Made by a program: the position numbers and the translations under genes. From Schistocerca nitens (lineage: Eukaryota; Arthropoda; Insecta; Orthoptera; Acrididae): a stretch of 64,000 nt of DNA. This document shows positions 9,827-18,889 of this stretch, piece by piece. Where the stretch lies: the NCBI RefSeq assembly GCF_023898315.1, contig NC_064619.1:304272150-304336149 (forward strand), read 5' to 3'. Within the stretch, counting starts at the first letter, position 1, and every line of letters begins with the position of its first letter. The notes under the pieces are model-generated. The model was not told the DNA's origin, did not search any database, and saw nothing but the letters and a program-made list of their open reading frames with translations.

Positions 9827-10010
9827 AGTGTAACCTCCCCACAAAAAAATTTGAAGTCAATGATTATAAAAATGTGTGCCAAATGTTGTCTTTCCACAAA
9901 AGTGAATAATAAAAATGAGCCAAGCATAACCTCCTTGCAAAATTAAAGAATAAAAATTGCGCAAATGTAAACTCCCCGCAAAATTTTAGAATAATAATTG
10001 ATCATAAACC
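9824..10010. repeat. three degenerate tandem copies of the LTR terminus
   Basis: Blocks starting near 9824, 9912 and 9960 share the pattern 'CCAAGTGTAACCTCC', then 'CACAAAA' or 'GCAAAAT', then an A/T-rich stretch. Only the first is next to the primer-binding site. Confidence 0.55.
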
Positions 10011-10612
10011 CACACAATAATATTAATTAAATAATGAACCATGAACTGAATGTAACAACTCAACAGCAGTAATTAAACCTGATAAATTCTAACGTCAGTA
10101 AAACTGCGTCTATATCTGCTCTTATTTTTCGGCACAGCTCTGTGCAATGCGGGCGTATATTTAATTTTGATTCTTGGAGGAAATGCATAGGAAATATTCT
10201 TTAAATTGAAATGAATGATTTTTCTTCAACAGAGTGGAAAAATTCTTTAAATTGAAATAATTACTTTTCTTTAAAAGATTTACTTTATAAAAAATTATTA
10301 TTGGGGCATTTTTTGAACAAATTAATTACATTTAACATATGTTATTAGCTGAGCGCAATGCTGCTTCATTACCTTCTACAATTATATACATATCGTCCAC
10401 CACATTCCTGACCAGACTCGTGGGCAGAGCACACCGCGGACGCATGCCGACTCGCCACACACAACTGTATCCGACTTCTACTACAGACAGAGTGCAACTC
10501 GCAACTGAACTCTCGCGCGGTCAAACGCAGACTAGCAACGATAAATAACTCTCTGCTCAGAGATTCTGTCATGCCTCGCCATCGCTGGTAATGAATACAT
10601 ATGAAACCTACG
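9829..10612 (-). repeat. 5' LTR of the right gypsy copy (right boundary approximate)
   Basis: The edge next to the primer site is sharp: in plus orientation the LTR begins TGTAACCTCCCC. The other edge cannot be fixed because no second LTR is in the window; the sequence stays LTR-like until the mariner relic near 10,626. The inner end is A/T rich and includes three degenerate repeats of the terminus (9824-10010). The outer half (10,330-10,560) is GC richer and would hold the promoter and transcription start on the minus strand. Confidence 0.7.
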
Positions 10613-10625
10613 CGTTTCAAGTCAA

Positions 10626-10900
10626 GTCATCGAAGGTCGTGGAAACAGTGAAAATCTGATGAGGCCAAGTCAGGACTGTATGAAGGATGATCAGTGACGG
10701 ACTGTTGGAGTTGTCACAGCGCTCGTGTGTGGTGCGGCCTTGTCTGGCTGAAGGAGAGGGTGTTCCATGTGTGGACCAAGTTTTCTGCTGTTAGAAAGTC
10801 GATAACAGCACGCTGTTTCTCAAGCATAGACGTAGTTACGTCACAAAACGTCATGTCACAAACTTCAACTCGGATCCCTCTAGCGGCAGAGGATTGCAAC
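10626..10900 (-). pseudogene. internally deleted mariner transposase relic
   Basis: The minus strand first encodes a mariner-type N-terminal segment ('EKQRAVIDFLTAE') and then, after only a few dozen residues, the second catalytic region of the same protein: a 'RPHH' remnant of the RPHxS segment and 'HPSYSPDLASSDFHCF', the hallmark that follows the second Asp in DD34D transposases. The middle of the gene, including the first catalytic Asp, is missing. The frame is broken once near 10,712. The N-terminal segment is close to that of the larger mariner at 55.6-56.8 kb. Confidence 0.75.
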
Positions 10901-11196
10901 TTGCATTAGCGAAGCGAGAAAGCAGACCTTGTAATATGGGTGACATGTAATACGTCAACCGACGTTCTGAGAACAGCATGCCGTCGTACGACATAATGGT
11001 ACTATGTATTTTCAAATTACATAGTAGTTTAATGCCTGTAATGAGGAACAAAACAATACGTTAGCAGTTTTGTTGCCTAATGACAAGTACAGAACTTTTT
11101 TCAGTGGATGGTTGGGTATATAGGGAGAAGTGTTTTGTGTCTAATGAGTTACTGACTGATGGTTTCCTACCCATCTGACAAGGTAGTTATATATAT
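10901..11196. other. unassigned AT-rich spacer
   Basis: I see no gene or recognisable element. A short (TA)n tract lies at about 11,188-11,200, at the edge of the next transposon; TA-rich targets are usual for the Tc1/mariner superfamily. Confidence 0.5.
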
Positions 11197-11199
11197 ATA

Positions 11200-12450
11200 G
11201 GGTGGTCCACTGACCGTGACCGGGCCAAATATCTCACGAAATAAGCGTCAAACGAGAAACTACAAAGAACGAAACTTGTCTAGCTTGAAGGGGGAAACCA
11301 GATGGCGCTATTGATGGCCCGCTAAATGGCACTGCCATAGGTCAAACGGATATCAACTGCGTTTTTTAAAATAGGAACCCCCATTTTTATTACATATTCG
11401 TGTAGTACGTAAAGAAATATGAATGATTTAGTTTGACCACTTTTTTAGCTTTGTGATAGATGGTGCTGTAATAATCACAAACATATGGCTCACAGTTTTA
11501 GACGAACAGTTGGTAACAGGCAGGTTTTTTAAATTAAAATACAGAACGTAGGCAGGTTTGAACATATTATTTCGGTTGTTCCAATGTCACACATGTACCT
11601 TTGTGAACTCATCATTTCTGAGAACGCATGCTGTTACAGCATGATTACCTGTAAATACCACATTAATGCAATAAATGCTCAAAATGATGTCCGTCTACCT
11701 CAATGTATTTGGCAATACGTGTAACGACGTTCCTCTCAACAGCGAGTAGTTCGCCTTCCGTAATGTTCGCACACACATTGACAATGCGCTGACGCATGTT
11801 GTCAGGGGTTGTCGGTGGATCACGATAGCAAATATCCTTCAACTTTCCCCAGGGACGTCAGATCCGGTGAACGTGCGGGCCATGGGTGCTTCGACGACCA
11901 ATCCACCTGCCATGAAATATGCTATTCAATACCGCTTTAACCGCACGCGAGCTATGTGCCGGACATCCACCATTTGGAAGTACATCGCCATTCTGTCATG
12001 CTGTGAAACATCTTGTAGTAACATTGGTAGAACACTATGTAGGAAATCAGCATACATTGCACCATTTAGATTGCCATCGATAAAATGGGGGCCAATAATG
12101 CCGCACCATACATTAACCCGCCAAGGTCGCTGATGTTTCACTTGTCGCAGCCATCGTGGATTTTCCGTTGCTCAATAGTGCATATTATGCCGGTTTACGT
12201 TACCGCTGTTGGTGAATGACGCTTCGTCGCCAAATAGAACGCGTGCAAAAAATCTGTCATCGTCCGGTAATTTCTCTTGTGGCCAGTGGCAGAACTGTAC
12301 ACGAAGTTCAAAGTCGTCGCTATGGAATTCCTGGTGCGTAGAAATAAGATACGGGTGCAATCGATGTTGATGTAGCATTCTCAACACCGACGTTTTTGAG
12401 ATTCGCGATTCTCGCCCAGTTTGTCTGCTACTGATGTGCGGATACTAAAA
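11200..12450 (-). mobile_element. IS630/Tc1/mariner-superfamily transposon relic with one long terminal repeat
   Basis: The left end starts with GGGTGGTCCACTGACCGTGA and holds about 350 bases of noncoding terminal sequence; the transposase reads leftwards. The right end is missing: recognisable sequence stops near 12,450, where an LTR begins. From memory, this family has very long terminal inverted repeats, of which only the left survives here. It carries several frameshifts and stops and cannot be active. Confidence 0.75.
11830..12400 (-). pseudogene. transposase of the 11.2-12.4 kb relic
   Basis: Two open segments, 12,172-12,387 and 11,926-12,141, are separated by a nonsense codon (12,172-12,174) and belong to one protein. 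The first has 'CHWPQEKLPDDDRFFARVLFGDEASF', shortened here to 'VLFGDEASF', where the D in GDE is the first catalytic Asp of the DDE triad. The second has 'WRVNVWCGIIGPHFIDG' and 'DVSQHDRMAMYFQ', the region that leads to the second Asp. The N-terminal helix-turn-helix part is only partly present. A relative of the same broad family is seen at 21.9-22.8 kb. Confidence 0.75.
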
Positions 12451-12464
12451 GCAAAAAATCCTAG

Positions 12465-13074
12465 TGCAACTGTGCAGGCTTTAGCTAAAGCCGGTGTCGT
12501 ATTCAGGGCATCAGCTGCCGCCACAGACGCAGTTAGTGACCAGTAAACAAAGTAACTTCAGCAAAGGTAGCTCGTTTACGTGATACAACGTACTACCATG
12601 TAAAACGAGCTGGGCCTAGGACATTGGCGCCCATTTGAGACACTTCCACGTGACATGAGAACACGGCTTCTTCCTCCCTCTTGTGTTCCTGGCGCTTTTA
12701 TAGTCTACCGCCTTTCTGAATCTTCACTTCCAGCTGTCTTCGCATGTTCTGTACTTGAACTGAGGACTCCTTTGCCCTGTGCCGCTGGGAAGGGGAAGGG
12801 GGATGTTGGCTGCCGTGTTCTCGGTGACGGCAGGCGACGCTGTGGCTGGCCTCATACGAATGGGAAATTCGAAGCATGATCTGATACAACAATAACAGTG
12901 GCACACAATCCAGGCCAGCTCTGGAAGATCAACACACCGTGAGACGCCGTGGCGGTGTATGCTCTGCACTTGACAGGGATTAATACTTGCTGTATTGAAG
13001 ACTGAGTGAATGCAAATGAACAGCAATAAAGGATTCAGAAGTACCCAGCGCCACGCTTCTCCTATACCATTACA
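12465..13074 (+). repeat. LTR of a second gypsy-like retrotransposon
   Basis: The sequence aligns by eye over its whole length with 20,349-21,043, including 'GAGGACTCCTTTGCCCTGTG'. It has an AATAAA polyadenylation signal at 13,025-13,030 and ends ...ATTACA at 13,074. Two bases later a tRNA-like primer site begins, which fixes this as a 5' LTR end read on the plus strand. The left border with the transposon relic near 12,450-12,465 is not sharp. Confidence 0.7.
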
Positions 13075-13076
13075 TT

Positions 13077-13091
13077 TGGTGTCAGCAGAAC
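13077..13091 (+). promoter_or_regulatory. primer-binding site after the LTR
   Basis: TGGTGTCAGCAGAAC begins 2 bases after the LTR end. Binding sites that begin TGGTGTCA are common in gypsy-type elements. The tRNA species was not determined. Only about 100 bases of leader follow before LINE sequence. Confidence 0.6.
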
Positions 13092-13583
13092 AACTGAAGA
13101 TGAAGACGGACGTTCAAAGAAAGACAGTAGTCTATTCCTTGGTTCTGCTGCAGGGATTTGGGACGTGATTTACCAGCAGCACCTTTCAGAAGCGGTAAGG
13201 TGAGTAGATGCGTGGAAAAGAAGAATGACTCGCTTCACAGCGAGCTACCTTAATTTAAGTATTAACTGTATTTTTCTTACTTGTCACTTCTCTTCCGTGT
13301 GTTTTTGCTTTTAGGAAGTTTTAATTGTCGGGTGCTAGTAATAGTGTTCCATAGATTTTGTGTTTGTTTTGAATACAGTCAGAGAGAGTCCCTTTAGTCA
13401 GCCATAGTGCCAGTAGTGCTAGTGTTTGTTTTCAATACAGTCCAGAGACAGGTAGTGCTATTTTCATTGTTTTCTACAAGAAGTGGCTAGCAACCACAGT
13501 TTAGTCCACAATCAGCCGCCTTTAGTGAATTAGGAGTCTAGTCAAAAGTTGATTAACTCTCTACAGTAAATTGATTTCTTAGG

Positions 13584-14041
13584 ATGGATAGGATGTGTGA
13601 CTGCTATGTACGGACGCAGGAGGAGATGGCCACTGTTCGCGAACAGCTGAACGTGTTGATGGCCGCGGTCAGCCGTCTTCAGGCTGCTGCCTCGGAGTGT
13701 AGCGGCAGTGGGGAGTCTGGTGCGTCGCATGGTACACCCCAGGTGTTACATGCTTCACGCACTGTCCCTGCTGTCGAGACATCTTCGCGGGTACCGGGCA
13801 CGGTTGGGCCACCCTCTCCCCAAGGGGAGTGGCGGGTTCAGCGGCGTTCGCGGCGCACGAGGTGGAGGGTAAATGTGGAGGCTGGCCGTGTGGCATCGCC
13901 CGCTCTGCCTGTGAGTGGACATGTGGCCGCTCCTTCAGCAAGGTCCGAGCAGCCACCCGGGAGGAGGGGTTTATTAGTTATTTGGAGCTCCAACGTTAGG
14001 CGGAAAGGTCGGGGAAGAAGGCCAGTGTTCACTCTGTCTGC
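13584..14041 (+). pseudogene. LINE ORF1, N-terminal part
   Basis: It starts at an ATG at 13,584. The first 40 residues ('EEMATVREQLNVLMAAVSRL') form a coiled coil, followed by a Ser/Pro/Arg-rich basic stretch that probably binds RNA. Towards the end 'VIWSSNVRRKGRGRR' looks like a damaged form of the first esterase block, which carries the catalytic Ser in relatives. A frameshift at about 14,000-14,040 moves the rest of the protein to another frame. Confidence 0.75.
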
Positions 14042-14485
14042 TTGCCGGGGGGTCTCATCCGAGATGTGGAGGAGGCCCTGCCGGCGGCGATAGAGAGCAC
14101 TGGGTGCACCCGACTGCAGATTGTTGCTCATGTCGGCACCAATGACTCCTGCCGTCTGGGTTCAGAGGTCATCCTCAGTTCGTACAGGCGGTTGGCGGAA
14201 TTGGTGAAGGCGGAAAGCCTCGCTCGCGGGGTGGAATCAGAGCTAACTATTTGTAGTCTCGTTCCCAGAACCGATCGCGGTCCTTTGGTTTGGAGCCGAG
14301 TGGAAGGCTTAAACCAGAGGCTCAGACGATTCTGCGGAGATCTGGGGTGCAAATTTCTCGACCTCCGCTATCGGGTGGAGAAATGTAGGGTCCCCCTGAA
14401 TAGGTCAGGCGTGCACTACACGCCGGAAGCGGCTACAAGGGTAGCGGAGTACGTGTGGAGTGCACATGGGGTTTTTTTAGGTTAG
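14042..14485 (+). pseudogene. LINE ORF1, SGNH-esterase-like C-terminal domain
   Basis: The frame encodes the remaining esterase-like domain: 'LPGGLIRDVEEAL', 'IVAHVGTNDSCRLG' (the G-x-N-D block III motif of SGNH hydrolases), a helical middle, and 'SGVHYTPEAATRVAEYVW', which matches the D/S-x-V-H block V motif that carries the catalytic His. ORF1 proteins with this domain are known from the CR1 group. The enzymatic role in retrotransposition is not settled; lipid or membrane interaction has been proposed. Confidence 0.8.
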
Positions 14486-14886
14486 AGAATTCCCTCCCTA
14501 GGCCCGACAAGACGCCTCCTGAGACGCGGCAAGGTAGGAGTAGGCAAAATGCAACAGGGAATAACAATATTAATGTGCTAATAGTAAACTGCAGGAGCGT
14601 CTATAGAAAGGTCCCAGAACTGCTCTCATTAATAAACGGTCACAACGCCCATATAGTACGAGGGACAGAAAGTTGGCTGAAACCAGACGTAAACAGTAAT
14701 GAAATCCTAAACTCAGATTGGAATGTATACCGCAGAGACAGGCTGGACAGTGATGGGGGAGGCGTGTTTATAGCGATAAGAAGTGCAATAGTATCGAAGG
14801 AAATTGACGGAGAGCCGAAATGTGAAATAATTTGGGTGAAGGTCACGGTTAAAGCAGGCTCAGACATGGCAATTGGATGTCTCTAA
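14455..14886 (+). pseudogene. LINE ORF2, endonuclease N-terminal half
   Basis: It encodes the beginning of an exonuclease-endonuclease-phosphatase domain: 'NVLIVNCRSVYRKVPEL' (Asn motif), 'HIVRGTESWL' (catalytic Glu in GTESWL) and 'YRRDRLDSDGGGVFIAI'. The enzyme would nick target DNA to prime reverse transcription. The frame breaks at about 14,880 by a one-base change, and the rest of the domain continues in the next segment. Confidence 0.85.
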
Positions 14887-15982
14887 AAGGCCCCCTGGCT
14901 CAGCCGCTGTTGTGGTTGAGCAGCTGAAGGATAATTTGGAAAATATTTCGAGTAGATTTCCCCACCATGTTGTAGTTCTGGGTGGAGATTTTAATTTGCC
15001 GGATATAGACTGGGAGGCTCAAACGTTCATAATGGGTGGCAGGGACAATGAATCCAGTGAAATTTTTTTAAGTGCTTTATCTGAAAACTACCTTGAGCAG
15101 TTAAACAGAGAACCGGCTCGTGGCGATAACATATTAGACCTTCTGGTGACAAACAGACCCGAACTATTTGAAACAGTAAACGCAGAACAGGGAATCAGCG
15201 ATGATAAAGCGGTTACTGCATCGATAATTTCAGCCGTAAACAGAAATATTAGAAAAGGTAGGAAGATTTTTCTGTTTAGCAAAAGTGACAAAAAGCAGAT
15301 TACAGAGTTCCTGACGGCTCAACACAAAAGTTTTGTCTCAAGTACAGATAGTGTTGAGGATCAGTGGACAAAGTTCAAAACCATCGTACAATATGCGTTA
15401 GATGAGAATGTGCCAAGCAAGATCGTAAGAGATGGAAAAGAGCCCCCGTGGTACAACAACCGAGCTAGAAAACTGCTGCGGAAGCAAAGGGAACTTCACA
15501 GCAAACATAAACATAGCCAAAGCCTTGCAGACAAACAAAAATTACGCGAAGCGAAATGTAGTGTGAGGAGGGCTATGCGAGAAGCGTTCAATGAATTCGA
15601 AAGTAAAGTTCTATGTACTGACTTGGCAGAAAATCCTAAGAAATTTTGGTCTTACGTCAAAGCGGTAGGTGGATCAAAACAAAATGTCCAGACACTCTGT
15701 GACCAAAATGGTACTGAAACAGAGGATGACAGACTAAAGGCCGAAATACTAAATGTCTTTTTCCAAAGCTGTTTCACAGATGAAGACTGCACTGTAGTTC
15801 CTTCTCTAGATTGTCGCACATATGACAAAATGGTAGATATCGAAATAGACGACAGAGGGATAGAGAAACAATTAAAATCGCTCAAAAGAGGAAAGGCCGC
15901 TGGACCTGATGGGATACCAGTTCGATTTTACACAGAGTATGCGAAGGAACTTGCCCCCCCTTCTTGCAGCGGTGTACCGTAG
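14873..15982 (+). pseudogene. LINE ORF2, endonuclease C-terminal half and RT N-terminal region
   Basis: It holds 'RPPGSAA', 'VVVLGGDFNLPDIDW' (catalytic GDFN), 'NILDLLVTN' and 'GISDDKAV'. The last is the position of the usual SDH motif; the catalytic His is replaced by Asp here, so the nuclease would be inactive even in frame. A basic linker follows, then the start of RT: 'LKRGKAAGPDGIPVRF'. The frame is lost in a run of seven C at about 15,954-15,960, a typical slippage site. Confidence 0.87.
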
Positions 15983-17294
15983 GTCTCTAGAAGAGCGTAG
16001 CGTTCCAAAGGATTGGAAAAGGGCACAGGTCATCCCCGTTTTCAAGAAGGGAGATCGAACAGATGTGCAGAACTATAGACCTATATCTCTAACGTCCATC
16101 AGTTGTAGAATTTTGGAACACGTATTATGTTCGAGTATAATGACTTTTCTGGAGACTAGAAATCTACTCTGTAGGAATCAGCATGGGTTTCGAAAAAGAC
16201 GGTCATGTGAAATCCAGCTCGCGCTATTCGTCCACGAGACTCAGAAGGCCATAGACACGAGTTCACAGGTAGATGCCATGTTTCTTGACTTCCGCAAGGC
16301 GTTCGATACAGTTCCCCACAGTCGTTTAATGAACAAAGTGAGAGCATATGGACTATCAGTCCAATTGTGTGATTGGATTGAAGAGTTCCTCGATAACAGA
16401 ACGCAGCATGTCATTCTCAATGGAGAGAAGTCTTCCGAAGTGAGAGTGATTTCAGGTGTGCCGCAGGGGAGTGCCGTAGGACGGTTGCTATTCACAATAT
16501 ACATAAATGACCTTGTGGATGACATCGGAAGTTCACTGAGGCTTTTTGCAGATGATGCTGTGGTGTATCGAGAGGTTGTAACAATGGAAAACTGTACTGA
16601 AATGCAGGAGGATCTGCAGCGAATTGACGCATGGTGCAGGGAATGGCAATTGAATCTCAATGTAGACAAGTGTAATGTGCTGCGAATACATAGAAAGATA
16701 GATCCCTTATCGTTTAGCTACAAAATAGCATGTCAGCAACTGGAAGCAGTTAATTCCATAAATTATCTGGGAGTACGCATTAGGAGTGATTTAAAATGGA
16801 ATGATCATATAAAGTTGATCGTCAGTAAAGCAGATGCCAGACTGAGATTCATTGGAAGAATCCTAAGAAAATGCAATCCGAAAACAATGGAAGTAGGTTA
16901 CAGTACGCTTGTTCACCCACTGCTTGAATACTGCTCAGCAGTGTGGGATCAGTACCAGATAGGGTTGATAGAAGAGATAGAGAAGATCCAACGGAGAGCA
17001 GCGCGCTTCGTTACAGGATCATTTATTAATCGCGAAAGCGTTACGGAGATGATAGATAAACTCCAGTGGAAGACTCTGCAGGAGAGACGCTCAGTAGCTC
17101 GGTACGGGCTTTTGTTAAAGTTTCGAGAACATACCTTCACCGAAGAGTCAAGCAGTATATTGCTCCCTCCTACGTATATCTCGCGAAGAGACCATGAGGA
17201 TAAAATCAGAGAGATTAGAGCCCACACAGAAGCATACCGACAATCCTTCTTTCCACGAACAATACGAGACTGGAATAGAAGGGAGAACCGATAG
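15909..17294 (+). pseudogene. LINE ORF2, reverse transcriptase and C-terminal domain
   Basis: This long open frame carries nearly the complete RT: 'RPISLTSISCRILEHVL', 'QHGFRKRRSCEIQL', motif A 'MFLDFRKAFDTVPHSRL', 'SGVPQGSAVGRLLF', and motif C 'RLFADDAVVY' with the two catalytic Asp. The thumb and C-terminal part follow, with 'NYLGVRI', 'HPLLEYCSAVWD', 'IEKIQRRAARFV'. It ends at TAG 17,292-17,294. The 460 residues are uninterrupted, which suggests a fairly young copy whose few frameshifts lie upstream. Confidence 0.92.
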
Positions 17295-17375
17295 AGGTAC
17301 TCAGGGTACCCTCCGCCACACACCGTCAGGTGGCTTGCGGGGTATGGATGTAGATGTAGAGGTAGAATTACCACG

Positions 17376-18066
17376 AGAGGAGAAAGCTGGAGAAATGCGC
17401 GGATGGAAGACAGAGTGCTGAAGAACTGCCGTGGACAGCAGAAATATCTGTACATATCAGGTTGGACTTTATTGAAAACCACTCGTGGGATCCTTACATC
17501 CTTGGGCTTGACTTATCCCTACTCTCCCGTGATCGGTAATGGACCAAAGGCTGAACCGTTAACCCCCGTAACATGCATCAAGAGCAATTTACCTGGGCGC
17601 TCTGCTCCACGCAAGGAGTCGCACCCTGTAGTTTGCTGGGTATTCCACAGAAAAAGGCATTGCGCTAGCCAGTGTCGAGAGTGCACGTGAATGAGGTGTA
17701 GATAGCACTGGGTATCTTGAAAACTTCCGTAAATTTTTAAGGATAGGGCAGAATAGTCATAAGGTTTTTATTTAAAGTAGGAATTTTACAGATTAAATGT
17801 TATAGGGTACAATGTACATCAGAAATTACAGCTACGTATCATCAAACAGGATTTAAGGTAATGGATACTAAGATTAAGTCAAGAATATTGGGAGATATAA
17901 ACTGAGAAAATGTAACCCCCCGGGGAAAATAGTTTAAAAGATAAGGTAAATCCGTGGTTCAGCACCGATAAGTTACAACTAGAATAAGGAGTCGCAATGC
18001 TATTTTCAGCAACATTGAATTACATCTAGGATAAGGAGTCGAAGTGGTATTGTTTGGTTAGGTTTT
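17376..18066. other. unassigned, possibly remains of the interrupted LTR element
   Basis: No gene is visible. The sequence after the LINE could be the interior of the LTR element that begins at 12,465. Around 17,913 the string TGTAACCCCCCGGGG resembles an LTR terminus. A 50-bp unit ('ACAACTAGAATAAGGAGTCG') is present twice in tandem at about 17,970-18,060. Confidence 0.4.
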
Positions 18067-18077
18067 ACTGTCTTCAC

Positions 18078-18270
18078 TGCCGGCCGGTATGGCCGAGCGG
18101 TTCTAGGCGCTTCAGTCTGGAACCGCGCGACTGCTACGGTCGCAGGTTCGAATCCTGCCTCGGGCATGGATGTGTGTGATGTCCTTGGGTTAGTTAGGTT
18201 TAAGTAGTTCTAAGTTCTAGGGGACTGATGACCTCAGATGTTAAGTCCCATAGTGCTCAGAGACATTTGA
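18078..18270 (+). mobile_element. tRNA-derived SINE (family A) with target duplication
   Basis: The head resembles a tRNA of the Leu/Ser type with A box TGGCCGAGCGG and B box GGTTCGAATCC, followed by a shared body ending '...GCTCAGAGACATTTGAA'. It is flanked by the 11-bp direct repeat ACTGTCTTCAC at 18,067-18,077 and 18,271-18,281. The same family occurs at 27.1, 39.7, 46.9, 52.8 and 61.5 kb. Confidence 0.93.
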
Positions 18271-18281
18271 ACTGTCTTCAC

Positions 18282-18889
18282 ATCATGCGTCATTATCTCA
18301 AAACAGCAAAAGCGCCGAGATACCACAAGGACGCAAGTCGCACCACTGGCTGTGATGTCGTCAGTTAAACAACTCCATGTTGCCCGAGAAGCAATGTTCA
18401 TGATAGTGGTAGGTCCACCAGTAACAGCCGACCAAGTGAAAGATACGAAATAGCGGAAAGGTCTATCAGATGCTAGGAATTAGAGAGATTTTGTTTAATA
18501 TATGGCACAGTTGGTGCTGGTATAACGCCTGAAGCTGGGGAAGAATTAACGAGAATTAAAGAATTATTAGGCAGCACAGATGGAGATGGTATAGCAGCAG
18601 TGGTATCGGAGATCTCTTGAATCGGGTCCACTGGGTGAAGCCCTCAAGCGAGAGGAATAAGTAAAGAATTAATAACGAGGAAGAAGTGCAATAGTTTGTG
18701 GAAGTTCGGATGGATCTCCCGCTCACGATGTCTCGAAAACTCGACTAAAGCAGGGTCACCGTGTATTTCTTACTGCTGCAAGAAATTTTTCCTAATTACT
18801 AAGATAGGGTAAAGGATCGAGTGACACTATGATTGAAGTGGGGAGATATTAGGTATAAATAATCTGTATGTATGAAAGAAATTTGGAGA
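18282..18889. other. unassigned sequence
   Basis: Nothing recognisable: no long frame, no inverted ends. Confidence 0.4.

Larger units (their letters stand above)
3899..9828 (-). mobile_element. Ty3/gypsy-type LTR retrotransposon, right (minus-strand) copy
   Basis: The right copy reads leftwards: leader (9607-9808), gag, protease, RT, RNase H and integrase, which is cut off at the inversion junction. It has a recognisable primer-binding site and a 5' LTR to its right. Coding capacity is broken by two stops and a frame change shared with the left copy, by private stops at 6110-6112, 5387-5389, 4610-4612, 4546-4548 and 4096-4098, and by a frameshift near 4570. The 3' part of integrase and the 3' LTR are missing, so the element could not have moved in this form. 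Confidence 0.9.
13200..17375 (+). mobile_element. CR1-like non-LTR retrotransposon, nearly full length
   Basis: The element has a 5' UTR (about 13,200-13,580), an ORF1 with an esterase-like domain, an ORF2 with an apurinic-type endonuclease and reverse transcriptase, and a short 3' UTR ending in ATGTAGATGTAGAGG-type short repeats, as usual for CR1 relatives that lack poly-A tails. Three frameshifts and a few substitutions are visible. The 5' border is uncertain. Its 3' end recurs at 26.6-27.3 kb and 56.8-57.3 kb, and related copies at 44.4, 53.0 and 59.8 kb. Confidence 0.88.

Noticed and set aside
17403-17690. 95-residue plus-strand frame after the LINE
   Set aside because: No family features, mixed composition, and it follows directly on the LINE 3' end; most likely a chance frame.
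18090-18165. tRNA-Leu/Ser-like gene
   Set aside because: A and B boxes are present, but the sequence continues into a shared SINE body, has target duplications, and recurs five more times in the window.
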